A DNA stretch of 64,000 nucleotides from a bacterium HR15 (GCA_002898555.1 BEHR01000001.1:124001-188000); one strand, 5' to 3'; shown: positions 26,966 through 36,256, counted from the stretch's first letter. A program made the numbers and translations. Notes: generated by a model not told the origin, from the sequence alone.

Positions 26966-29200
26966 TCAGCTGCTACGCCCGCGCCCACCCGTGCGGTACA
27001 CCGCGATAATATCGTCCAGCGACTGAAGTTTTTGCAAGACGGCGCGCAGCTCCTGCGCATGATGTACTTCCAGCACCATATCAATCAGGGCGGTGTTTTT
27101 ATTTGAGCGGCGCACGCGCACATCGGAGATGTTAATGTCCTGCCCACTGAGGATAGCGGTAATGTCCGCTAACACGCCCACGCGGTCAGTCGTCTCGATG
27201 CAGATAGCGGTCGGATAGGTAGGCTGCTCTTTGAGGGTCGCTCTGGGCACCCACTCGATGGTCATGATGCGTTCGGGTTCGCGCTCTTCAAGGGCACGCA
27301 GGTTTGGGCAGCTGGCGCGATGCACCACGATACCGCGCCCACGCGAGATGTAGCCCAGCAGCTCGTCGCCGGGCAGCGGGTGGCAGCAGGTGGCGCGGCG
27401 GGTCATATAGCCGTCTGCGTCCTCGATCTGCATCGCGCGGATTTCACGGCGTGGCGGCGTGGGCGCAGGGGCGGGTGTCGGTGCGCCGGGCTTCGATTCA
27501 AACAGCCCGCGCAATCGCTGGATCACCGCCTGCACGCTGGTCAGCCCCTCACCGATGTTGGCGTACAGGTCCTCCTCGGTGCGCAGGTTCATCCGCTGCA
27601 GGAGGGTGGGCAGATGCTCGGCAAGCAACGCGCGGTCAATGTTTTGTCGCTCCAACTCACGCTCCAACAGGGTGCGCCCATGCGCAGCGAACTCGGCACG
27701 ACGCTGTGCCCGGAAGTAGGCGCGTATCTTGCTACGCGCACTGGATGTGCGCACGATGCTCAACCAGTCGTAGCTTGGCTGGGCGTTCGGGCGCGTCAGA
27801 ATTTCCACCATATCGCCTGTGCGTAATTGATAATCCAGCGGCACGATGCGCCCGTTGACCCGCGCGCCCACACATCGGTTGCCGACCTCCGTGTGGATGC
27901 GATAGGCGAAATCGATAGGCGTGGAACCGGCGGGCAAATCGATCAGGTCGCCCTTCGGGGTCAGCACCAGCACCTCGTCCGCCGTGAGGTCACGCAGGAT
28001 ACTGGCGATAAACTCCAGATTGCTGCGCAGGTTGGTCAGGTCGCGTAGTTGGGTCTGTAACGCAGGCAGCTGCCACGGCTTCTGGTCGGACGAGCGTAGC
28101 TCTTCGCCCTCCTTATAACGCCAGTGCGCCGCCACACCGTACTCGGCAATCTGGTGCATTTCCCAAGTTCGGATCTGAATCTCCAGCATTCTGCCTGCAG
28201 GGCCAATCACTTTGGTATGGAGCGAGCGATAGCCGTTCGGCTTGGGTGAGGCGATATAGTCAGCAAACAGCCCCGGCACGGGTGTCCAAAGTGTATGCAC
28301 CATCCCCAACGCGAGGTAGCATTCTTCCACCGTGTCCACCAGCACGCGCAGGGCAATCAGGTCGTAAATTTGTCCGAAGTCGATGTGTTGTTGTTTCATC
28401 TTGTTGAAGATGCTCCAAAGGTGCTTGGGGCGTCCCATCACCTCCGCCTTGATGCCCCGTTCCCAGAGATAGTCTTTCAGCGTGCGCACGAGCGTGCGCA
28501 CCTCTTCCTGTCGCTCCCCGTGCGTGCGGGCAACCCATTGGCTGATTTCCTCGTACTCCTTCGGATAAAGATATTTGAAGGCGAGGTCGTCCAACTGCCA
28601 TTTAATTTGCCAGATACCGAGCCGGTGCGCCAGCGGGGAGTAGACATGCAGCGTCTCGGTCGCGATTTGCACCTGCTTTTCAGGAGGCAGCGCGTCCAGC
28701 GTTTGCATGTTGTGCAAGCGGTCTGCGAGCTTAATAATCATCACGCGCAGGTCATCGGAGACGGCAATCAGCAGCCGACGCAGGTTCTCGGCGGTCTTGC
28801 GCAGGCTCAGGCGTCGCCGATCCGCTTCCGAGAAAATCTCGAACTGCCTCTCGGAGTGGTGCAGCTTGGTGACGCCTTCAACCAGCCGGCGCACAGTCGC
28901 GCCGAACTGCTCTTCCAGCTCCTCAGGGGTGGTGTCGGTATCTTCCAGCACATCGTGCAATAGCCCGGCGGTAATGGTATTGACGCCAAGTTGCAGGTCT
29001 GCCAGAATATGCGCCACCGCCAGGGGGTGCGTGATATAGGGTTCCCCATTCTTGCGGTACTGCCCGTGGTGGCGTTCCTCCGCGAAGAGATAGGCGTTCA
29101 CCAGGCGTGAAGTATCGGCGCTGGGCAGATAGTCGCGTACCTTCTCCACCAGCGCTTCCACCTGTTCGGGCAGTTCAAACTCCAAGGTCGCCATGCTCAT
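26966..29200 (-). CDS. relA: Bifunctional (p)ppGpp synthetase/hydrolase RelA/SpoT
   Basis: About 744 residues. HD hydrolase domain (HHGQYRKNGEPYITHPLAVA and GLLHDVLEDTDTT), synthetase domain (DLIALRVLVDTVEECY, DYIASPKPNGYRSLHTKVIGP), TGS domain (VLTPKGDLIDLPAGSTPIDFAY), a zinc-finger-like ATCCHPLPGD segment and a C-terminal ACT domain (ICIETTDRVGVLADITAIL). It makes and degrades the stringent-response alarmone. ATG 29200 is preferred over TTG 29242. A TATACT box about 90 bases upstream suggests a normal leader. Confidence 0.93.
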   Translation of the reverse strand: MSMATLEFELPEQVEALVEKVRDYLPSADTSRLVNAYLFAEERHHGQYRKNGEPYITHPLAVAHILADLQLGVNTITAGLLHDVLEDTDTTPEELEEQFGATVRRLVEGVTKLHHSERQFEIFSEADRRRLSLRKTAENLRRLLIAVSDDLRVMIIKLADRLHNMQTLDALPPEKQVQIATETLHVYSPLAHRLGIWQIKWQLDDLAFKYLYPKEYEEISQWVARTHGERQEEVRTLVRTLKDYLWERGIKAEVMGRPKHLWSIFNKMKQQHIDFGQIYDLIALRVLVDTVEECYLALGMVHTLWTPVPGLFADYIASPKPNGYRSLHTKVIGPAGRMLEIQIRTWEMHQIAEYGVAAHWRYKEGEELRSSDQKPWQLPALQTQLRDLTNLRSNLEFIASILRDLTADEVLVLTPKGDLIDLPAGSTPIDFAYRIHTEVGNRCVGARVNGRIVPLDYQLRTGDMVEILTRPNAQPSYDWLSIVRTSSARSKIRAYFRAQRRAEFAAHGRTLLERELERQNIDRALLAEHLPTLLQRMNLRTEEDLYANIGEGLTSVQAVIQRLRGLFESKPGAPTPAPAPTPPRREIRAMQIEDADGYMTRRATCCHPLPGDELLGYISRGRGIVVHRASCPNLRALEEREPERIMTIEWVPRATLKEQPTYPTAICIETTDRVGVLADITAILSGQDINISDVRVRRSNKNTALIDMVLEVHHAQELRAVLQKLQSLDDIIAVYRTGGRGRSS

Positions 29201-29369
29201 GGCGTCAGTTGCCAACAGTAAGCCGGGAATGGTCAATGGCAAAGGCGTACCCGCCGTTCGCTGTTAACCAGACCGACTCACGCTTAACGCTTAAAGTATA
29301 CCTAAGCTTTCTGCTTTTCCCCATCGCCCATACAAAAGGGAAGCCCACCATTGAAAGGGCGGCAGGAGG
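29201..29369. other. Intergenic region between relA and the orphan methylase
   Basis: About 170 bases holding the relA promoter (TATACT near 29297, minus strand) and the 3' flank of the methylase gene. Nothing else recognised. Confidence 0.4.
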
Positions 29370-30173
29370 TCACATTTTCTCGAAGAACATCACATATTCA
29401 TGCTTGAAGACATAGAAGTTGTGCTTCAACGCCCGATACCGCCAAAGGCTATGCTGCCCCCGCTTTCCACGATTCTCTTGAATATCTTTAACGCAGATAC
29501 TTTTCAATTTGAAGCCGTTTCGCTGAACTCGCTCCATGCATCGGAAGCCAAGCGGTATCCATTCGCCCATAGCATATTTGTCGCCAATAACCAGCACAAG
29601 GAAACGCCTTTCTGCCAAGAGCGGCGCAAAATTTACCACCACGCGCTCAAATGCTTCGAGGAAAGTCGCCTCGTCAGGCAGGTTGGAAAGGTCTTCGGGA
29701 CGATTACTGAAGCGAATAATATTGTGATAAGGTGGATGCAAAATTAACAGGTGCGCTTTTTCGAATCCCCACTCCTGCATCTTATGGTGAACGATATTTC
29801 TGGTCGCGATTTGTGTGCTATCGCCCACCAAGGCCTCTGCACGGACCGCATAAGGATTCTCAAGCGTGCCCACGCGACAGCGTATCTGCTCGACACAGTG
29901 CGGCTGAATATCCACACCGATAGCGAACCGTCCGAGCCGAACCGCTTCGATGAGCGTGGTGCCAAGCCCTGCAAATGGGTCTAACACCAGTTCTCCCTGT
30001 TTTGTGAAACGGCGCATCGCTTGATAAGGGATTTGTGGAACGAAGTTTCCCCAATACGCAGCGGTATGAAGGCTGCTATTATCCCGCTTCCCAAGCAGCC
30101 ATAAGCTATCGGTGATAATTTCAGGATAGGCGTTCCAAGAAGCAAGATCAAGGTCATTTATCTGCTTAGGCAT
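29370..30173 (-). CDS. Orphan DNA methyltransferase
   Basis: 267 residues from ATG 30173 (site aggaagg). Motif I is LVLDPFAGLGTTLIEAVRLG, and the catalytic motif IV reads HPPYHNIIRF instead of the usual (D/N/S/T)PPY. The opening ITDSLWLLGKRDNS and YWGNFVPQIPYQAMRRFTKQGE is shared by a group of small amino-methylating DNA methylases. No endonuclease gene adjoins it. Like the restriction-modification operon at 17.9-20.2 kb, it is A/T-richer than its neighbours, so it was probably acquired. A methylase that has lost its nuclease, or one with a regulatory role, are both possible. Confidence 0.78.
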   Translation of the reverse strand: MPKQINDLDLASWNAYPEIITDSLWLLGKRDNSSLHTAAYWGNFVPQIPYQAMRRFTKQGELVLDPFAGLGTTLIEAVRLGRFAIGVDIQPHCVEQIRCRVGTLENPYAVRAEALVGDSTQIATRNIVHHKMQEWGFEKAHLLILHPPYHNIIRFSNRPEDLSNLPDEATFLEAFERVVVNFAPLLAERRFLVLVIGDKYAMGEWIPLGFRCMERVQRNGFKLKSICVKDIQENRGKRGQHSLWRYRALKHNFYVFKHEYVMFFEKM

Positions 30174-30215
30174 TCCCTCATTCCTTCCTGGATGATGACC
30201 CTCAATCAAGCTATT

Positions 30216-31595
30216 TTACCATCCGTACCGCTCCGGTCCCCAGTCGCGGTAGACGAGTTCCTGTTTAAGCAGCACCAGTTTACGGCTGGGGATGTCCTCG
30301 TAGACCACGATGCCTGCGCCCACGCAAGAGTACGCGCCGATTTTCACGCCGGGCATCGTGATGACATTCACGCCGGTGCGTGAGAAGTCGCCAAAGTAAG
30401 TGCCGTTGGCACCGAATTCGGGGTGCTCGCGTCGCCCGCGCACGGTATGAATGGTGTCGCCATCATCGAAGCGTAGTGTGCCGCAGACCGTCGCCGCGCC
30501 GATGTCCACCCGCTGTCCCACCACGCCCATAATCTCACAGTAATGGAACAAGAAGCTGCCATCCAGCATCACGCCGTCCATTTCGGCGTCGTGCCCCACG
30601 ATGCAGCCGTTGCCGATGACGGTCGTGCCGCTTATCAGGCAGTAGTCGCTGATGCGCGTGCGCGCACCCACTGCCATGTTGCCCTTCAGAATCGCACCGT
30701 TGAGGATACGAGCTTCGCGCCCGATAAAAGCGTTGCCCTGTATCACCACCCGTTTGCCGATGGTCGCGCCCTCTTCCACCACGAGTTTGCCGTGGATCTC
30801 GGCGGTCTCGTCAATTTGTGCCTCTTTTCCGATGCGGTCGGTTTCCAGTTGGCTTGCTTCATAGTCCAGCCAGCGGGCGTTCGCCTCCCAGATATGCCAC
30901 GGCTTGTCGATATCCACCAGAAAGCTGTCGGGTTCCACGCAGGGGATGTCTTGACCCTGATCGAGCAGGATTTGCAGGATTTGTGCGAGTTCCGCTTCGA
31001 CAGGGGGCATGCCGCCCACAGGCACACTGGTCATCAGTCCAGGATGGGCGTTGAGAGCAGGTCCAATATGGGGGCTGAAAGCGTACAGTCCACCGAGCCG
31101 GTGCGTGGTATCCGCGCTGTGCCCTTCAACGCGCTGGAGCTGTCCCTCTCGCACATAGGCACCGAGCCAGTCGCGTGGGTCATGTTCGGGCAAGTAGGGC
31201 TGGGCAACCACTGCTGCGACGGCGCCTGTGCGCTGGAAGGTTTCGATAAGGCGGTACAGTGTGCCTGCAGGTGTCGCGATGTCGCCATAGGCCACCAGAA
31301 ACGGCTCTTCCCCAATCAACGGCAGCGCGCTCAAGAGAGCATTTGCGGTGCCTGTGGGCGGGTTCTGACGGATAAAGGCGATAGGGAGCTCGATCCCATG
31401 CAACGCGGCACGCACCGAGCTTTCAAACGCGCCCACCACCACGATCAGCCGCTGAACGCCTACTTGGTGCAGCGACTCGGCAAGACGACGCACATTCGGG
31501 CGGTTCATGATGGGGATGGCCACTTTATTGCGCACCTCGTTATAGGGCCAGAACCGCTTTCCCTCGCCCGCACAGAGAATAACCGCCGTTTTCAT
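30216..31595 (-). CDS. Sugar nucleotidyltransferase with left-handed beta-helix (GlmU-like)
   Basis: 459 residues. The N-terminal nucleotidyltransferase domain begins KTAVILCAGEGKRFWPYNEVRNK, with a PPTGTANALL segment and LVAYGDIATP for metal binding. From about residue 255 hexapeptide repeats form a left-handed beta-helix (GATIGKRVVIQGNAFIGREARILNGAIL). The layout is that of GlmU and glucose-1-phosphate thymidylyltransferase relatives; the exact sugar cannot be told. The Shine-Dalgarno aggag is in a hairpin with the end of the upstream gene. Confidence 0.85.
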   Translation of the reverse strand: MKTAVILCAGEGKRFWPYNEVRNKVAIPIMNRPNVRRLAESLHQVGVQRLIVVVGAFESSVRAALHGIELPIAFIRQNPPTGTANALLSALPLIGEEPFLVAYGDIATPAGTLYRLIETFQRTGAVAAVVAQPYLPEHDPRDWLGAYVREGQLQRVEGHSADTTHRLGGLYAFSPHIGPALNAHPGLMTSVPVGGMPPVEAELAQILQILLDQGQDIPCVEPDSFLVDIDKPWHIWEANARWLDYEASQLETDRIGKEAQIDETAEIHGKLVVEEGATIGKRVVIQGNAFIGREARILNGAILKGNMAVGARTRISDYCLISGTTVIGNGCIVGHDAEMDGVMLDGSFLFHYCEIMGVVGQRVDIGAATVCGTLRFDDGDTIHTVRGRREHPEFGANGTYFGDFSRTGVNVITMPGVKIGAYSCVGAGIVVYEDIPSRKLVLLKQELVYRDWGPERYGW

Positions 31596-31601
31596 CGCTG
31601 T

Positions 31602-31614
31602 CTCCTAAGAGGAG
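31602..31614 (-). promoter_or_regulatory. Hairpin sequestering the Shine-Dalgarno of the sugar nucleotidyltransferase
   Basis: On the mRNA strand CTCCT-CTT-AGGAG forms a 5-bp stem with the ribosome-binding site AGGAG as its 3' arm. The stop codon TAG of the upstream gene overlaps the loop and 3' arm, so a ribosome finishing that gene would open the hairpin. Confidence 0.55.
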
Positions 31615-31907
31615 CGAATCACTTGATGCGCTTTCTGCTCCGTTTCGAGGGTGTGCACGCGCTCCTGCAGGTCCTCCATGTTGGCTTGCAGGCTCAGCTG
31701 ATGTTCGGTGGTGGTGCGACGCAGTTCAGCCATTTCCTCGCGCAGGGCTTGCAATTGTTGCAAGAGCGCTTTGTTGCTTGTGTCGAGCTGTTTCATCTCG
31801 CGCCGATGCTCTAACACCACTTCAATTAGCCCAATAACCCACATGGGCAGGAAAAACATACCTACCCCTATCGCAATCCAGCGCACCATCTCAACCAGTT
31901 CGCCCAT
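31605..31907 (-). CDS. Small membrane-anchored coiled-coil protein (paralogue 2)
   Basis: 100 residues: one hydrophobic helix at the N-terminus (WIAIGVGMFFLPMWVIGLIEVVL), then a basic EHRREMKQLD turn and a coiled coil to the end (LREEMAELRRTTTEHQLSLQANMEDLQERVHTLE). The C-terminal half matches the upstream neighbour closely, so the pair arose by tandem duplication. ATG 31907 is chosen since the longer frame overlaps that neighbour. The arrangement resembles phage-shock PspB-type proteins, but the similarity is structural only. Confidence 0.7.
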   Translation of the reverse strand: MGELVEMVRWIAIGVGMFFLPMWVIGLIEVVLEHRREMKQLDTSNKALLQQLQALREEMAELRRTTTEHQLSLQANMEDLQERVHTLETEQKAHQVIRSS

Positions 31908-31923
31908 CGTGTTGCCCCCTGTT

Positions 31924-32229
31924 TTAGAAGGTGCGCAGTTGGGTACGTTCATCTATTTGCTGTTCCAGAGCGCGCACGCGCTCATGCAAATTCTCCAGAT
32001 TGGCTTGCAGGCTCATATCATACTCGGTGGCCGTGCGACGCAGTTCCGCTAACTCGCGACGCAGCGCGTCCAACTGCGCCAGCACCTCCTGATTGACCGT
32101 GGTGCGACGCTCGATCTCTAATCGAACCATCTCCTTGCGGTGTTTCAGCACCATCGCCGTCACCGGGATAATGACGGCAGGTCCGAAAATACAAATCACC
32201 GCGACCAGTGCCACCAAGTCTCCCATCAT
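31924..32229 (-). CDS. Small membrane-anchored coiled-coil protein (paralogue 1)
   Basis: 101 residues: an N-terminal membrane helix (VALVAVICIFGPAVIIPVTAMVL), KHRKEM and then a coiled coil ending LRRTATEYDMSLQANLENLHERVRALEQQ. It shares the TxTExxxSLQAN.E.L.ERV..LE pattern with the following gene. A TATACT box about 30 bases upstream starts the transcript, with a ggacgga ribosome-binding site. PspB-like in shape; function unknown. Confidence 0.7.
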   Translation of the reverse strand: MMGDLVALVAVICIFGPAVIIPVTAMVLKHRKEMVRLEIERRTTVNQEVLAQLDALRRELAELRRTATEYDMSLQANLENLHERVRALEQQIDERTQLRTF

Positions 32230-32321
32230 GCTCCGTCCCCTGGAGGACAGTATACCCCAAAGTGATATCGTTTGCAGGATAGGCGGCTTGTTGGCTCGAA
32301 TCCTATTAGGAGGTGATGGCG

Positions 32322-33077
32322 ATGCGGAAAGGCTTTACCTTGATCGAACTGCTGGTTGTCATCGCGATTATCGCGATTTTAGCGGCAATTTTGTTCCCTG
32401 TGTTTATGAACGCGCGAGAGAAAGCACGGTCCGCAACCTGCCACTCAAACCTGCGTCAACTGAGTGCCGCAATGATGCTCTATTTGGATGATTATGACGA
32501 GCGATTCGTCCTATGGACGAACGATCTAAACTACATGAACAACCCGCGCTGGTGGCAGCTGTACGAGCAGTGGTATTACAAACTCTACCCCTACACACGC
32601 AATAAGAGCATCTATGGTTGTGTCAGCACGAAGCGCCGACGCGATTGGTGGCTCACTCAGGACAACTGGGCGCCGCCTGGCTCCTATCTCAGCTACGGTG
32701 CGAACGAGATGCTGATTCGGATTGCCCCTGGCTACCATGATTTCGGCGCACTTGCCACCATTAGCCGCCCTGCGGAGCTGGGGATGTTGGCGGATTGCTG
32801 GACACCATGGCTTCCCCATTGGGGTACGGGGCGCGCTGCGCTGCCCGATTACCCTGGCGACGACCTGTGGGATCATCAGTACATCCCCTCTGACCCGTGG
32901 GTGCAGGCCGTCGTGAACACTATCGATCAGCACACGCGCCACACACGCGGCTCCAATGTCGCTTTCTGCGATGGGCATGTGAAATGGTTCTCCTGGGACA
33001 AAATCTGGAAATCGCACCCTGATACTGATCGGAAACCGCCATGGTTTAACCCCTATATTGTGAATGCTCAACCTTAG
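32322..33077 (+). CDS. H-X9-DG pseudopilin (DUF1559-like)
   Basis: 251 residues. The type III leader [24 protein letters not shown] is the PilD substrate; then [23 protein letters not shown], the region that follows the helix in this family. Near the end, [12 protein letters not shown] is the H-X9-DG motif ([12 protein letters not shown]). Such proteins are abundant in Planctomycetes and Armatimonadota and are presumed pseudopilins of a secretion apparatus. ATG 32322 is 8 bases after aggagg. A 57-residue membrane protein follows. Confidence 0.9.
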   Translation: MRKGFTLIELLVVIAIIAILAAILFPVFMNAREKARSATCHSNLRQLSAAMMLYLDDYDERFVLWTNDLNYMNNPRWWQLYEQWYYKLYPYTRNKSIYGCVSTKRRRDWWLTQDNWAPPGSYLSYGANEMLIRIAPGYHDFGALATISRPAELGMLADCWTPWLPHWGTGRAALPDYPGDDLWDHQYIPSDPWVQAVVNTIDQHTRHTRGSNVAFCDGHVKWFSWDKIWKSHPDTDRKPPWFNPYIVNAQP

Positions 33078-33086
33078 GAGGCGATT

Positions 33087-33260
33087 ATGTTCTCGCGTGA
33101 GATCTCGCCAAAAACAGCGATTCTGATTGTGGTAGTTGTGCTGCTCGTGGCTGCCGCGATTCTATGGTGGCTGTTGGTGGGAAGCGATACTGCTTCCCAC
33201 TCACAAGTGGAGACTATCCCGCCGGGCTATAACCCTATCACGGGTAAGCAGTTGCACTAA
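33087..33260 (+). CDS. 57-residue single-span membrane protein
   Basis: Reads MFSREISPKTAILIVVVVLL and continues through AAAILWWLLVG to a short exported-looking tail ending PPGYNPITGKQLH. One hydrophobic helix, basic residues on the N-terminal side, so N-in/C-out is expected. A strong Shine-Dalgarno taggaggcgatt precedes ATG 33087 and it starts 9 bases after the pseudopilin stop. Position and ribosome site argue that it is real and co-translated. It may be a partner of the pseudopilin; function unknown. Confidence 0.72.
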   Translation: MFSREISPKTAILIVVVVLLVAAAILWWLLVGSDTASHSQVETIPPGYNPITGKQLH

Positions 33261-33317
33261 TGCCAGGGTTTCAGGTATGATTCAAAGCACGATTCTTTTC
33301 AACGGGTGGTGTGGAGG

Positions 33318-35309
33318 ATGACGACCAGGGGTAGATGGTGGTTGCTGGTCGCTCTGGCGGGCAGTTGGCTGGGGGGCTGGGCACAGGCAGTGGAGCTGAT
33401 TGTGCAGCCGCTGTTCGGCAATAAGCCGAGCCTGAACGGGGCGTTCCCCCTGCGGATCGAGGTGCGTAACCGCAGTGGCAATATGCGGGGCGTGATTAGC
33501 GTGGCGCAAGAGGGGTTTAACTACCAGCGTGAATATCTCTATCCCATCGAGTTGCCCGCTGGGGCGCGTAAACAGCTCATCGCTTGTCCCCTCATCGAGG
33601 GCTATGGCGGCACGGTCATCGTGCGTTTTGTTGCCCGGGGCGTAACGGTTGAAGCGCGTCAGTCGGTAATGCCCATCGGCAACGAGGACAGTCTGGTGGT
33701 CGGGGTGGGCGATGCGATAGGCGGCTTGCAGTTCCTGCGCAATCTTCGAACACGCCCGCGCGTGCAGCTCGCGAACCGTTATTACTATTCATCTTACCAG
33801 CAGCAAGGCGGCACTTACGAAGTCGCTTACTGTCGCCCGGAGCATTTCCCGCCTTCCACCATTGCCTGCAGCGGAGTGAGCGTGATCCTGCTGGGGGCAG
33901 GCGCGGAGCGAATGAGCAGCGAGCAGTGGCGCGCGCTGCTGGATTGGGTGAGGCTGGGTGGCACGCTGATTGTGCCGGGGGGACCAGGCGCGCTCTATCT
34001 GCAACATCCCGTGCTGCGCCCGTTGCTGCCCGTGCAGGTGCAAGGTCTGGGCGAGCTGCCCGCTTTAGATGCGGTAGGCACATTCGCGGGGCACAACCCC
34101 CCGCTGGACAAGGCGACCGTCACGCTCAGCCGTCCTGCGCCGGGCGGTGAAGTGCTGCTTCAGCAGAACGGCGTCCCGCTCATCGCCCGACGACCATATG
34201 GACTGGGTGTCATCCTCTTTCTGGCGTTCAGCCCGTGGGATCAGCCAATGCGCAGCTATGAAGGCAACCCCGCCCTCTGGCAGCGACTGCTACAAGTCGT
34301 GCCAGACCTGCCACCCAGCTACTACCTCCGAACCCTGTTTCAGATTCAAACGGGTTTCCAAGAGTATCCTTATGCCCCCTTCAGCCCTAGTCCGCCATAC
34401 CCTACCACACACTTCAATGTACGCATGCCTGCCGCGGAGCTGATTATCGGGCTGTTGCTGGCTTACTTCGTACTGGTGGTGCCCGTGAACTACTATTTGC
34501 TGCGCCGGTTTCGTGCGCTGGACTGGTCATGGCTCACCGTGCCACTGATTGCGGTTCTGTTCGTGTTGGTGCTAAGTCGGTTGGCGGGTGACCTTTATCG
34601 CAAGCCGCTCTCTGGTGAGATCAGAACCGCTTTACTGATGAACGCAGGTGACCAGAACGCCTACGCGGTGAACAGCATTTTGCTCTTTTTCCCGAAGGCA
34701 GGACTGTTTGATTTTCGGTTTGAGCAGAGCGACATGGTGGAGGCGGGTCTGGAGCAGCAGAGCTTCGGGGCAGTCGGTACGCCCACTCGGGTCAGCACCG
34801 TTGAAAGCGAGCCGAAGCGGGTGCAGGGTTACCGCGTGCGCAGTTTAAGCTTGCAGTGGTTCCGCTACACACGCCCTGTGCAACTGCAGGGCACGGTCGA
34901 ATCCACCTTGCGCTTGAGGCGTGAGGGCGCCACATGGCGCATCGCGGGCACGATTCGCAACACTTTACCCTATGACCTGCGTTCGGTACGGCTCATGGTA
35001 GGTGAAACGACGCTCCCGCTGGGCAATCTGCCCTCGGGTGGCACGCTCAAGGTGGATCGGCGGGTCCCGGTGGGACTGCGCCCTGCGCCGCGCGCGCGTC
35101 CCCAATCTCCACCCGGCTACTATTTCCCAGGCGAGTTTATGTCCCCGACGCTCACAGGCATCGCCCAGCAGTGGAGCCGTCGCTTGGGTCATGTGCCCGT
35201 CGCTGCGCTGCTCACCGCCGAAGCCGAGCAGCCTGTGCTTGCCCCGGAGATGAGCAATGCGTTCCAACACTCCGCCAGGACCACCTATCTCGTTGCCATG
35301 CCGCTGTGA
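33318..35309 (+). CDS. Exported membrane protein of an ABC-2 export operon
   Basis: About 663 residues. It has a signal peptide (WWLLVALAGSWLGGWAQA), then an extracytoplasmic beta-rich part (LNGAFPLRIEVRNRSGNMRG), a segment around 190-230 reading LLGAGAERMSSEQWRALLDWVRLGGTLIVPGG that looks like a class I glutamine-amidotransferase-like fold, two hydrophobic helices near 375-420 (LIIGLLLAYFVLVVPVNYYLL and VPLIAVLFVLVL) and a C-terminal beta domain. Proteins of this build often accompany ABC-2 exporters, as here: permease and ATPase follow at 11 and 48 bases. Function unknown. Confidence 0.7.
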   Translation: MTTRGRWWLLVALAGSWLGGWAQAVELIVQPLFGNKPSLNGAFPLRIEVRNRSGNMRGVISVAQEGFNYQREYLYPIELPAGARKQLIACPLIEGYGGTVIVRFVARGVTVEARQSVMPIGNEDSLVVGVGDAIGGLQFLRNLRTRPRVQLANRYYYSSYQQQGGTYEVAYCRPEHFPPSTIACSGVSVILLGAGAERMSSEQWRALLDWVRLGGTLIVPGGPGALYLQHPVLRPLLPVQVQGLGELPALDAVGTFAGHNPPLDKATVTLSRPAPGGEVLLQQNGVPLIARRPYGLGVILFLAFSPWDQPMRSYEGNPALWQRLLQVVPDLPPSYYLRTLFQIQTGFQEYPYAPFSPSPPYPTTHFNVRMPAAELIIGLLLAYFVLVVPVNYYLLRRFRALDWSWLTVPLIAVLFVLVLSRLAGDLYRKPLSGEIRTALLMNAGDQNAYAVNSILLFFPKAGLFDFRFEQSDMVEAGLEQQSFGAVGTPTRVSTVESEPKRVQGYRVRSLSLQWFRYTRPVQLQGTVESTLRLRREGATWRIAGTIRNTLPYDLRSVRLMVGETTLPLGNLPSGGTLKVDRRVPVGLRPAPRARPQSPPGYYFPGEFMSPTLTGIAQQWSRRLGHVPVAALLTAEAEQPVLAPEMSNAFQHSARTTYLVAMPL

Positions 35310-35320
35310 GGTGAACCCCG

Positions 35321-36208
35321 ATGCGACGCAAGGAACGAAGTGCCCTCTTTCAGAACCCTGTTTTCTGGTACCATCTGCTGGGGCAGTCGCGTTATCGCTG
35401 GCACAAACAGAAGGCGCTGACCTTGATCAGCATCACGCTCGTAGGGCTTATCTATCTCTATCTGCTTGCCCAGACCATCCAGTATGAAGTGGAGCCTGTG
35501 TTCGTGCAGATACTGGGCTTACTGATGATGTGCCTGCTCATCCCGCTGGGCTGCTATTCCCTCTTCTCGATGGAGTACGAGAAGGCGACCTGGGAATCGT
35601 TGGCCATCACGCGCCTGACGGCAAACGAGATTGTGTTCGGCAAATGGTTCAGCCGCGTGCTGGGCGTGCTGCTCATCACGCTGCTTATTGCGCCCCTCTC
35701 CTTTAATGCATGGAGCCAAAGCGTTGCGCCTCACATCTCGTTTCTCGGCTGGTTGGGCGCAATGTGGATGTTGTTGAGCTGGGGGGTGTTGCTGGTGAGT
35801 ATGGGGATGTGGCTCTCGCTGCGCTTGCGCCACAGCATTGCCACCGCTTCCCTGCTCTACGGGATTCAGGTGTTCGCGTTGCTTTTTCTGCCGATGCTGG
35901 TGATGGTGTTGATGGCTCTGACAACGATGGGACGCTTTGACATAACCCCGTTCGCGGTCGCAGAAAACGAGGAGCCTCTCTCGATAGGGGAGAAGCTGAA
36001 GTTCTGGCTCATGCTTCCCTTCGACTGGCGATGTCTCTATGTGCTTAATCCGTTTATCGCGACGAACACGCTGTTAAGCCGCTACTCTGGGGAACACTGG
36101 TTAACTCAATACGGTTTTGGCTGGGGTCAGGGCTGCTATTACTGGCTCTTCGCAGGGCTTTTCTATCTGCTCACCCGTTGGGGTGTGCAACGCGCCTGGA
36201 GGAAGTAG
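35321..36208 (+). CDS. ABC-2-type transporter permease
   Basis: 295 residues with six hydrophobic helices. The cytoplasmic loop CYSLFSMEYEKATWESLAITRLTANEIVFGKWFSR is the coupling-type segment of ABC-2 permeases. It forms the membrane part of an exporter with the ATPase encoded next. Substrate unknown. Start ATG 35321, 11 bases after the upstream stop, with gaggtga as ribosome site. Confidence 0.82.
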   Translation: MRRKERSALFQNPVFWYHLLGQSRYRWHKQKALTLISITLVGLIYLYLLAQTIQYEVEPVFVQILGLLMMCLLIPLGCYSLFSMEYEKATWESLAITRLTANEIVFGKWFSRVLGVLLITLLIAPLSFNAWSQSVAPHISFLGWLGAMWMLLSWGVLLVSMGMWLSLRLRHSIATASLLYGIQVFALLFLPMLVMVLMALTTMGRFDITPFAVAENEEPLSIGEKLKFWLMLPFDWRCLYVLNPFIATNTLLSRYSGEHWLTQYGFGWGQGCYYWLFAGLFYLLTRWGVQRAWRK

Positions 36209-36256
36209 TGAAGAGCGGGTCGATTCCGTTGGCTAAACAGAGGAGGCAACTGACAG

